Positions 8,698 to 15,796 of a stretch of DNA of 53,613 nucleotides are shown piece by piece. Below the pieces are notes generated by a model that saw nothing but the letters and a program-made list of their open reading frames with translations, was not told where the DNA came from and did no database searches. Position 1 is the stretch's first letter; every line of letters begins with the position of its first letter. The translations under genes were made by a program, and so were the position numbers. Origin of the DNA: Prevotellaceae bacterium UBA6398 (GTDB lineage Bacteria > Bacteroidota > Bacteroidia > Bacteroidales > Bacteroidaceae); the NCBI GenBank assembly GCA_002437495.1, contig DJQA01000004.1, positions 1 to 53,613 of the forward strand. The letters run 5' to 3'.

Positions 8698-9663
8698 TCA
8701 GAAAGCCGCCGCCTTGAGCCTGAGCCCTGTGTCTTCGGCAATTCCGAACATAATATTCATATTCTCCACGGCCTGTCCCGCCGCGCCTTTCAAAAGGTTG
8801 TCTATAACCGATGTAACGAGCAGCCGGTCGCCGTGTTTCTGCGCGTGAACGAGTGCCCGGTTTGTGTTTACCACCTGTTTCAGGTCGATGTCGCGCCCCA
8901 CGTAGTGCGTAAACGGTTCGCCGTTGTATGTTGAGTAACATTTGTCTATTTCCTCCTGCGACAGCTCCGTGCGCATGAACACCGTGGTAAAAATGCCGCG
9001 TGCAAAGTCGCCGCGGTAAGGCACGAAGTCGAGCTCACCGCCGAAGCCGGGCTGAAACTCCCTGATGCTTTGGTTTATTTCGAGGAGGTGCTGGTGGGTG
9101 AAAACCTTGTAAACGCTCATGTTTCCGTTGCGCCAGCTGAAATGTGTGGTTGCCTGCGGTTTCACTCCCGCCCCGGTGCTGCCGGTTATGGCGTTAATAA
9201 CCACGTCTCCCTTCAATGCCCCGGCTTTTGCCAGCGGCAGCAGCGCAAGTTGTATGCAGGTGGCAAAGCATCCCGGGTTGGCAACGTGGCGTGCCTTGGC
9301 AATCTGCGCACGGTGGGTTTCGGGCAGACCGTAAACGTAGTCGTTTCCCGGCGCGGCTATCCTGAAATCCTGCGCAAAGTCAATGATTTTCACGTTTGCC
9401 GGCACGGGGTTGTTTTTGAGGAACTCCGCGCTCTTTCCGTGTCCGAGACAGATGAACAAAACGTCAATCCCGTCAAGCGGCAATGCGTCTGTGAATCTAA
9501 GGTCTGTTTCTCCGAGCAAACCTTCGTGCACGTCCGAGAAAAGGTTTCCCGCATTGCTTTCCGAATTGGCGAATACAATTTTTGTTTGCGGGTGGTTGAG
9601 CAAAATTCTTATCAGCTCGCCTGCGGCATATCCTGCCGCGCCTACTATTCCTGCCTTTATCAT
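8698..9663 (-). CDS. argC: N-acetyl(succinyl)-gamma-glutamyl-phosphate reductase
   Basis: 321 residues, full length. It reduces N-acyl-glutamyl phosphate to the semialdehyde with NADPH, the third step of arginine synthesis. The N-terminal nucleotide-binding fold is visible as 'AGIVGAAGYAAGELIRILLNHP', and the catalytic Cys is in 'NPGCFAT' (C132). 'TGSTGAGVKP' and 'HQHLLEINQ' are further family signatures. It lies 9 bp after argG and 15 bp before argD in the minus-strand arginine operon. Confidence 0.96.
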   Translation of the reverse strand: MIKAGIVGAAGYAAGELIRILLNHPQTKIVFANSESNAGNLFSDVHEGLLGETDLRFTDALPLDGIDVLFICLGHGKSAEFLKNNPVPANVKIIDFAQDFRIAAPGNDYVYGLPETHRAQIAKARHVANPGCFATCIQLALLPLAKAGALKGDVVINAITGSTGAGVKPQATTHFSWRNGNMSVYKVFTHQHLLEINQSIREFQPGFGGELDFVPYRGDFARGIFTTVFMRTELSQEEIDKCYSTYNGEPFTHYVGRDIDLKQVVNTNRALVHAQKHGDRLLVTSVIDNLLKGAAGQAVENMNIMFGIAEDTGLRLKAAAF

Positions 9664-9672
9664 TGTTGCGTG

Positions 9673-10878
9673 TTAACGGCGTTCGTCCTTGTGTTTGGAG
9701 TAATATATGCGCAGTGGCGTTGAAGTAACCTTTATGAAGCCTTTCGCCTCTTCCGAAGTCCAGCCCTTTTGCGTTTCGCCATATTCTCCGAACGGATTTT
9801 TCACCAAGTCGTCTTTTGAGTCAACGCCAACGGTTTCGAAAGAAAAGGGACGGAGTTTCAGGGTTACCACACCGTTCACGTTGCGTTGCGAAGAGGTTAG
9901 CATAGCCTCGATGTCGGTCATCACCGGTTCCATGTACTGACTTTCGTGCAGGAACATTCCGTACCAGTTGGCAACCTGGTCTTTCCAGTATTGCTGCCAT
10001 TTTGAAAGAGTGTATTTCTCCAGAAATCGGTGTGCGCCTATAACCAGCATGGGTGCCGCTGCCTCGAAGCCCACTCGCCCTTTAAGGCCCACTATAGTGT
10101 CTCCCACGTGGCAGTCGCGCCCTATGGCGTATGCCGCGCCTATTTTCTCTATTTCCTGTATGGCCTTTATTTTGTCGCTGTATTCTTTGCCGTTTACGGT
10201 GGCTATTTCGCCTTTTTCGAAGCCTATTTTCAGTTCGGTTTCGTTTTTTTCCGTGGCGTGTTTGAGGTATGCCGATTCGGGCAGCCCCCGGTTGCTGTCG
10301 AGAATTTCGCCGCCGCAGATTGACGTTCCCCAGATTCCCACGTTGTAGGAGTATTTCAGCTTTGCGAAGTCGGCCTTGAAACCGTGTTCGTTCAGATAGT
10401 CTGTTTCTTCCTTGCGTGTAAGCACGCGGTCTCTCGTGAGGGTGATTATTTCCTTTCCCGGTGCCATTACAAGGAACGTCATGTCGAAACGTATTTGGTC
10501 GTTGCCCGCGCCGGTTGATCCGTGGGCAATTGCATCGGCTCCCACCTCGTTGGCGTAGCGTGCTATGGCGATGGCCTGAAAAATTCTTTCGCTCGAAACA
10601 GATATGGGGTAGCAGTTGTTGCGCAGCACATTGCCGAAAATCATGTATTTAAGGCTTTTCTCGTAGTATTCCTGCGTAACGTCGAGGGTAACATATTTTG
10701 CCGCCCCCAGCTTGTAGGCGTTTTCTTCGTTGGCTTTGAGTTGCTCTTTGCTGAAACCTCCCGTGTTGGCGCAAGCTGCGTGTACCTCGTATCCCAGTTC
10801 GTGTGCGAGATACATCACTGTGTATGAGGTATCGAGCCCGCCGCTGTAGGCCACAACCACTTTCTTTTTCTTTTCCAT
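9673..10878 (-). CDS. argG: Argininosuccinate synthase
   Basis: 401 residues. It joins citrulline and aspartate with ATP to form argininosuccinate. The N-type ATP pyrophosphatase loop 'VVAYSGGLDTSYT' is at residues 8-20; 'GSTGAGNDQIRF' and 'TRDRVLTRKEETDYL' are further family motifs. This branch has insertions relative to the E. coli enzyme but is a normal Bacteroidetes length. It follows the GNAT gene by 34 bp and precedes argC by 9 bp. Confidence 0.96.
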   Translation of the reverse strand: MEKKKKVVVAYSGGLDTSYTVMYLAHELGYEVHAACANTGGFSKEQLKANEENAYKLGAAKYVTLDVTQEYYEKSLKYMIFGNVLRNNCYPISVSSERIFQAIAIARYANEVGADAIAHGSTGAGNDQIRFDMTFLVMAPGKEIITLTRDRVLTRKEETDYLNEHGFKADFAKLKYSYNVGIWGTSICGGEILDSNRGLPESAYLKHATEKNETELKIGFEKGEIATVNGKEYSDKIKAIQEIEKIGAAYAIGRDCHVGDTIVGLKGRVGFEAAAPMLVIGAHRFLEKYTLSKWQQYWKDQVANWYGMFLHESQYMEPVMTDIEAMLTSSQRNVNGVVTLKLRPFSFETVGVDSKDDLVKNPFGEYGETQKGWTSEEAKGFIKVTSTPLRIYYSKHKDERR

Positions 10879-10912
10879 TGCTTTTATTATGTTTTTGTTG
10901 TAGCTAAATTAG

Positions 10913-11551
10913 TTATCTCAGACCTTTTGCCGCCGCCTCCTTTGCCATTTTCACCACATCGGGCGGCAGTTCCACCGGCAGTGGTTCGCCTTCGTGGTTG
11001 GCAGGGTCGTATAGCATGCCGGTGCACACGCAGTATTTTCTGCCTGTGCGGGCAAGAATGTCGCAGTTTATGCAGCATGGGTGTTCGGGCGTGCCGCAGC
11101 CTTTCCAATACTCGTCGTCTTGCGTGAGGTCGCACAGCGGCACAGGCACATAGCCGAGTTTGGTGTTTATCTTCATAACCGCTCCCTGGCTGGTTAGTCC
11201 GAACAGCTTTGCGTGCGGCCAGCGCAGGCGGCTTAGCGTGAACGCTGTTTCTTTAATGCGTGTGGCAAGGTGGTGGTGCCTGAACTTCGGCACTACAATC
11301 AGTCCCGAATTTGCCACATAGTGCTTGTTCTCCCAGCTTTCTATGTAGCAAAATCCGGCGAACTCCTCTCCGCTGAGGGCTATTATTGCTTTGCGTTCGC
11401 GCATCTTCTGCGCCACGTATTCATGTGTTCTCGAGGCGATGCCCGAACCGCGCACTTTTGCGGCGTCGGCTATCGTTTTCAGAATTGTGTCGACATACTT
11501 TTCATGAGACGCGTCGGCAACCAACACGTCTATTCCGTCGTTGTAAATCAT
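10913..11551 (-). CDS. GNAT acyltransferase in arginine operon, Cys-rich C terminus (candidate glutamate N-acyltransferase)
   Basis: 212 residues. The central part has GNAT-fold features: 'GEEFAGFCYIESWENKHYVANSGLIVVPKFRHHHLATRIKETAF' gives strands 4 and 5 and an acyl-CoA loop, without the classical RxxGxG. The C terminus is Cys-rich (CGTPEHPCCINCDILARTG ... YCVC), which may bind a metal. The start is ATG 11551; the longer frame reaches back into argR. It sits second in the arginine operon, 44 bp after argR. No ordinary argA is present, so this protein is a candidate for the first step (acylation of glutamate), possibly by succinylation. That assignment is inference from context. Confidence 0.8.
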   Translation of the reverse strand: MIYNDGIDVLVADASHEKYVDTILKTIADAAKVRGSGIASRTHEYVAQKMRERKAIIALSGEEFAGFCYIESWENKHYVANSGLIVVPKFRHHHLATRIKETAFTLSRLRWPHAKLFGLTSQGAVMKINTKLGYVPVPLCDLTQDDEYWKGCGTPEHPCCINCDILARTGRKYCVCTGMLYDPANHEGEPLPVELPPDVVKMAKEAAAKGLR

Positions 11552-11595
11552 TTTTGTTTTTAAGTTTGAATTCCCGAGCGTGCTGCCTCGGTACT

Positions 11596-12081
11596 TTACA
11601 GGCATCTCTCTATTTGCGGGAGAATTTCCTTGAGGTCGTTCAATATGTCTTGTTGCGTGCAGTTTTTCTTTGCCACAACCACCACGGTGTCGTCTCCGGC
11701 CAGTGTGCCTGCGATGTGCTCGAAGTGTTTGTTGTCGATGTTCCCGGCCAGTGCCGCCGAAAATCCCGGTATGGTGTGCAATACCATTATCTCTCCGCCC
11801 GGTTCGCAGTTCAGAAGGCATTCTTCAACGGGTACGCTGCTGTTTGTGCTTTTCTTAACGGCGTGGGTGTAGTTGGGATTGTTGGGCAAGATGTAGCGCA
11901 CGTGTCCAAACTGCGTTGTGATGCGTATTGCGCGCAAGTGGTGAAGGTCGCGTGAGAGTGTGGCCTGCGTGGAGCCGTGCCCCACATTAACCAATTCCTG
12001 CAACAACTGCTCCTGGCTGCAGATGTTTTTTTCGTTTAGGATTTTCCTGATGTAGCCAAGGCGAATTTCTTTTTCTTTCAT
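11596..12081 (-). CDS. argR: Arginine repressor
   Basis: 161 residues. The N-terminal winged helix (EIRLGYIRKILNEKNICSQEQLLQEL ... TQATLSRDLHHL) binds operator DNA. The C-terminal domain (about 85-155, with 'GTLAGDDTVVVVA') forms the hexamer and binds arginine. The frame is open to 12150, but a TACTTTTG element at 12107-12114 would put the transcript start near 12100, downstream of the longer start and about at the ATG at 12102; ATG 12081 is chosen. Palindromic ArgR-type sites lie just upstream, so the whole operon is probably self-regulated by arginine. Confidence 0.95.
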   Translation of the reverse strand: MKEKEIRLGYIRKILNEKNICSQEQLLQELVNVGHGSTQATLSRDLHHLRAIRITTQFGHVRYILPNNPNYTHAVKKSTNSSVPVEECLLNCEPGGEIMVLHTIPGFSAALAGNIDNKHFEHIAGTLAGDDTVVVVAKKNCTQQDILNDLKEILPQIERCL

Positions 12082-12106
12082 TCTGTCAAAATGCCGTTTC
12101 ATACGG

Positions 12107-12114
12107 CAAAAGTA
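12107..12114 (-). promoter_or_regulatory. -7 element (TACTTTTG) of the argR operon
   Basis: The minus strand reads TACTTTTG, matching TAnnTTTG, 26 nt upstream of the chosen argR ATG. It lies inside the longest open frame and therefore argues for the shorter start. Confidence 0.7.
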
Positions 12115-12142
12115 CAGCGTTTTTCGCAAACACGATAATTTT

Positions 12143-12180
12143 TTATGCAATAAAATAATGCATAAAACCCGATTTTATGC
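12143..12180. promoter_or_regulatory. Probable ArgR operator (ARG boxes)
   Basis: Two overlapping dyads: TTATGCA-N9-TGCATAA at 12143-12165, and a perfect palindrome GCATAAAA-N5-TTTTATGC at 12160-12180. The repeated half-site TTATGCA resembles the AT-rich half-sites of ARG boxes. It lies about 30 bp upstream of the argR -7 element. Confidence 0.7.
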
Positions 12181-12548
12181 AGTGGATATTCATATCGAGG
12201 CAGTGTTGCGGTTAAAAGTAAACGGGGAATGTGGTTGGGTATAACATGTTAAGTAACAAATAAAAAGCCTATGACGCTGCAAATATATATGGAGTGAAAA
12301 CCGGGTAAGGGGTCAATGAATAATATGCGCATATTTGAATTAAGATTTGCAATATTCAATACTCCGTTTTTTTGTGGCAAACAAAGTTATGCTTGTAAAA
12401 TGCAAAGCGCGTAAAGCGTTTTGAAAGTTGCGCCGATAACAAGCACGGTGAAACGCGTGTGCTACGGAGTATGCGGCGTTGGTTGTGTGGGATGTGTAAT
12501 TGCAAGTGGAGCAGAAAGTTAAATCTGTTTCAAAAACACTGCATACGG
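12181..12548. other. Intergenic stretch without recognised gene
   Basis: This AT-rich DNA lies between the ArgR operator and array copy C. It contains no credible open frame. A few chance-like TAnnTTTG matches on the minus strand (for example at 12288 and near 12384) have no gene to drive. Nothing else is seen. Confidence 0.6.
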
Positions 12549-12690
12549 ATTTGTGTTTCAAGCGGTTGCGGGTGGCGAAAAAAGGTCTGATGTAGTTTTT
12601 CCTATGTCCGATGTAGTTTTTTCTATGTCTGATGTAATTTTTTTTACATAGGACATGTTTTGTTTCATATCCCATTTGGTTTTTTCTGTC
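12549..12690 (+). repeat. 21-bp-period array, copy C (5 units)
   Basis: A leader ending GGCGAAAAAAGGT is followed by cores starting at 12582 (truncated, visible from 12584), 12603, 12624, 12645 and 12666, all 21 bp apart. The fourth core is flipped (TACATAGGACATG) and the fifth is degenerate (CATATCCCATTTG). It lies between divergent argR and the DUF6242 operon, so it is not at a gene 3' end. Confidence 0.93.
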
Positions 12691-12841
12691 TCGAACTTTC
12701 GGTGTCATTGTAGGGATGTTCCTTCGTCGGTGTATGTGTTAGCGCGTCTTGAAGTCAGCACGGCTTTGGGTGTAGTCGCGTTTTTTGCTCCGATTTAATA
12801 TAAAACAACCTTTCAAATTTTCGGGAAAGGAATAATATAGC

Positions 12842-12849
12842 TACTTTTG
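12842..12849 (+). promoter_or_regulatory. -7 element (TACTTTTG) of the BAM operon
   Basis: TACTTTTG lies 40 nt upstream of the DUF6242 ATG at 12889. It is the only clear promoter element before bamA in this operon. Confidence 0.65.
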
Positions 12850-12888
12850 CCACGTAAATAGATTATGTTGCGAATATTAGAACTATAT

Positions 12889-14241
12889 ATGAGAAAAATA
12901 ATTGCGATTGTTGCGTTGTCGGTATTGGCATTCGGTATTTTTGCAAGTTGCGGCGACGATGACAACAAGAGCATCGGGCTTAGTTCCGACTGTGCCATAA
13001 ATGCAATCGTTATGGGAAATTTGTCGCGCCTTTACCACACTTATCTTGAAAGCGGCAAAGACACAAGCTACACCGTAACAGTGCCGGGAAGCTCGTTTCC
13101 GTTGCACATTGACCAGATAAACCGGCGTATATTCAACAGCGATTCTCTGCCAGTTGGCACGGCGGTGAATAAAGTGTATTTCACCACCTTCAGTGCTGAC
13201 GGCGTGGTTGCCTACCGGCTTGAAAACGGCAAAGACACAATGTATTCGGTAAAAGACACCCTTGACTTTACTGCTCCAAGAACTTTCACGGTTTATGCCA
13301 CTGATGGTTCGGGCAGCAGGTCGTACACCGTGAGCATAAACGTTCACAACGCCAATCCCGACGCTTATTCTTGGGTTGCTGCTTCGCCGGCAGATGATAT
13401 TGTGGCGAAATTGGAAAATATGCGCATGATTGCCGGCAACGGCAGACTTCATCTTTGGGGAACCGAAGGCGGAAGCCCCGTGGCACTGTGGCGCAACGCG
13501 CAAGGCGGCGTTGAAGCATGGGAAAAAGAGACTGTTTCGGGCGCGGACGGACTGCGTCCCGAGAGCGTAAACCGGTATGGCGACAGGTTTGTGGCCATAG
13601 CAAACTCCGGACTCGTGGAATCGGTCGATGGCGCAAGGTGGACGGCGGTTTCAACATCGCTCGTCCCCGACGGAATATTTGCCGTTGGCGACAAGCTGTA
13701 TGTTACCGTGGCAGGGAAAATATACAGTTCCTCGGACTTGTCCTCGTGGAAACAAGAGAGCGTGGACGATGGCTCGGCCCCGCTGCCGGTGGAAGACGTG
13801 CATTCGGCGGTGCTCGGCGCGGTTAACAACCCGAAGATAGAAAACATAGTGTGCCTTGGGTATGCCAACGGCAAAAGCGAAACTTGGAAAAAGGAAGTAA
13901 ACACGGTTTATCCCGAGGACAACGCGTGGAGCTATTATCCCATAACCGCGGAAACCCCACGCACGCTGCCCCGTTTGCAAGGCTTCAGCATGATGGTGTA
14001 TGACGGCAATTTGTATTCCGCCGGAATAAACGGCGACACGGTGAACGTATATGCCAGCACCGACGGGGCGCGCTCATGGCAGCTTGTGAAAGAGCCTACG
14101 ATTGTACCCGCAGGAATGGGAAAACCGGACGAAATAAGAATGGCGGCCGACGATGACAACAATATATGGTTGGTTTGCAGTGGCACGGGTATGCTTTGGA
14201 AAGGCTACCTGAACAGACTCAAGGCTGCAAAAACAGAATAG
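12889..14241 (+). CDS. DUF6242-type lipoprotein, likely beta-propeller
   Basis: 450 residues. A lipoprotein signal is visible: 'MRKIIAIVALSVLAFGIFASCGDDD', with the lipobox Cys at about residue 20 followed by acidic residues, which favours surface or outer-membrane placement. An N-terminal Ig-like part ends in 'SRSYTVSINVHN'. From about residue 160 there are repeated blades of the type 'VESVDGARWTAVS', 'YSSSDLSSWKQES' and 'YASTDGARSWQLV', as in BNR/Asp-box propellers. I place it in DUF6242 from memory of the conserved gene order. It opens the operon that makes BamA and the OmpH chaperones. The start is ATG 12889 rather than 12865, because the signal peptide begins there. Confidence 0.85.
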   Translation: MRKIIAIVALSVLAFGIFASCGDDDNKSIGLSSDCAINAIVMGNLSRLYHTYLESGKDTSYTVTVPGSSFPLHIDQINRRIFNSDSLPVGTAVNKVYFTTFSADGVVAYRLENGKDTMYSVKDTLDFTAPRTFTVYATDGSGSRSYTVSINVHNANPDAYSWVAASPADDIVAKLENMRMIAGNGRLHLWGTEGGSPVALWRNAQGGVEAWEKETVSGADGLRPESVNRYGDRFVAIANSGLVESVDGARWTAVSTSLVPDGIFAVGDKLYVTVAGKIYSSSDLSSWKQESVDDGSAPLPVEDVHSAVLGAVNNPKIENIVCLGYANGKSETWKKEVNTVYPEDNAWSYYPITAETPRTLPRLQGFSMMVYDGNLYSAGINGDTVNVYASTDGARSWQLVKEPTIVPAGMGKPDEIRMAADDDNNIWLVCSGTGMLWKGYLNRLKAAKTE

Positions 14242-14247
14242 ACGGAG

Positions 14248-14946
14248 ATGAAAAAGGCGGTTGCTCTGCTTGTCGTTGCACTTGTGGGCTTTGCATGCTC
14301 ATGGGCGCAAGACGATGTGGACTATCGCTACGAGATAGGCGGCGCGCTCGGCGGCAGCTTCTATCGCGGGCAGCTTAACCATAAGTTTTTCGGACAGATG
14401 GGCTTTGCCGCAGGAGCTGTGGGACGATGGAACATAAATCCGTACATGGCTGTGAAGACCATGCTCGGATACGCATCGGCAAAAGGTTCAACCAATGGCG
14501 TTGCAGACTTTTTTCCCGCCGACCCGGCCGACCCGACTGTGTCGCTCGAAAAGCGCAAATACAAGCTGAACGGCGGAATTGTGGACTTCAGCGCGACATA
14601 CGAGTACAACTTCTGGCCGTTCGGACTTCATCACGGATACCAGGGCAGGCAGCGCATAACGCCTTTCCTGCAACTCGGGCTCGGGGCGTGTTATGGAACG
14701 GCCGGAAAGGCGTTATCCTTGCAAATTCCGATAGGCGTGGGAGTGAAATACAAACTTAAACCGCGTGTGAACCTGGGCTTCGATTGGCTGTACCATTTCT
14801 CGCTAAGCGACAAACTCGATGGCTTTGAAAAACCTTACGGCATAAAGTCGTCGGACTTTGCAAACAAGGACAGCTACAGCACGGCGATGTTCTACATAAG
14901 CTACGAATTCTCGCCGAAATGCCCGCAGTGCAATAAAAACGACTGA
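14248..14946 (+). CDS. DUF6089-type outer-membrane beta-barrel protein
   Basis: 232 residues. The signal peptide (MKKAVALLVVALVGFACSWAQ) is followed by alternating amphipathic strands typical of a small beta-barrel ('YEIGGALGGSFYRGQLN', 'MAVKTMLGYASAKGS', 'PFLQLGLGACYGTAG', 'SLQIPIGVGVKYKLKPRVNLGFDWLYHF'). It ends in a CPQC motif. It starts 6 bp after the DUF6242 stop with a GGAG just upstream, so the two are tightly coupled. Position before uppS and bamA suggests a part in envelope assembly, but no function is known to me. Confidence 0.85.
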   Translation: MKKAVALLVVALVGFACSWAQDDVDYRYEIGGALGGSFYRGQLNHKFFGQMGFAAGAVGRWNINPYMAVKTMLGYASAKGSTNGVADFFPADPADPTVSLEKRKYKLNGGIVDFSATYEYNFWPFGLHHGYQGRQRITPFLQLGLGACYGTAGKALSLQIPIGVGVKYKLKPRVNLGFDWLYHFSLSDKLDGFEKPYGIKSSDFANKDSYSTAMFYISYEFSPKCPQCNKND

Positions 14947-14982
14947 CAAGAACAAAACGACCGGACTATAAAAATATAAAAT

Positions 14983-15726
14983 ATGAGTGTTCCGCAGATA
15001 GACATGCAACGCATACCCCGCCACATAGCCATAATAATGGACGGCAACGGCCGGTGGGCCGTGGGGCGCGGGCTGCCGCGCACCGCCGGACACAAAGAAG
15101 GGGTGGAAACCGTGAAGCGCATAACCGAAGAGGCCGTGCGGCTCGGAGTGGAGTATCTCACACTATATACATTCTCAACCGAGAACTGGAAACGACCGAG
15201 CAGCGAGGTGGCGGCATTGATGTCGCTTGTCCTCACATCGCTACAAGAAGAGTTATTCATGCGAAACAACGTGCGGTTCCGCGTAATAGGCGACACGGCA
15301 AAGCTTCCGCCGGAGGTGCAGAATAAACTGAGAGAGTGCGAGAACGATACGGCCGGAAACACAAGCATGACCCTTGTCGTGGCGTTGAGCTACTCTTCGC
15401 GCTGGGAGATTGTAGAGGCGGCAAGAAGCATAGCCGCGGATGTGGCGCAAGGAAAACTTGAAATTTCGCAAATTAACGAGGAAACGTTCTCAAACCACCT
15501 TGCAACGGCATTCATGCCCGACCCCGAGCTGATGATACGTACGGGGGGCGAACTGCGACTCAGCAATTATCTGCTTTGGCAGTGCGCGTATTCAGAACTG
15601 TATTTCTGCGACACTTTCTGGCCCGATTTCAAGGAGAAGGACTTGCAGCTCGCCATAGCCGACTACCAGAGCCGTCAAAGGCGGTTCGGAAAAACCGGCG
15701 AGCAGATGCAGAAGGAGACAATATAA
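14983..15726 (+). CDS. uppS: Isoprenyl transferase (undecaprenyl diphosphate synthase family)
   Basis: 247 residues, normal length. It builds undecaprenyl diphosphate, the lipid carrier for peptidoglycan and glycans, from isopentenyl diphosphate. The catalytic Asp is D20 in 'IAIIMDGNGRWA'. The substrate motif is 'TFSTENWKRP', and the C-terminal signature is 'PELMIRTGGELRLSNYLLWQCAYSELYF'. The last has GG where E. coli has SG, a common variant in this phylum. It is third in the BAM operon. Confidence 0.96.
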   Translation: MSVPQIDMQRIPRHIAIIMDGNGRWAVGRGLPRTAGHKEGVETVKRITEEAVRLGVEYLTLYTFSTENWKRPSSEVAALMSLVLTSLQEELFMRNNVRFRVIGDTAKLPPEVQNKLRECENDTAGNTSMTLVVALSYSSRWEIVEAARSIAADVAQGKLEISQINEETFSNHLATAFMPDPELMIRTGGELRLSNYLLWQCAYSELYFCDTFWPDFKEKDLQLAIADYQSRQRRFGKTGEQMQKETI

Positions 15727-15796
15727 TAAAGAAACCGAAGAAATAAAAAGGCGGACGGACGGTGCTCGTGTTTGCACGCCCCGCAACATAAATAAT

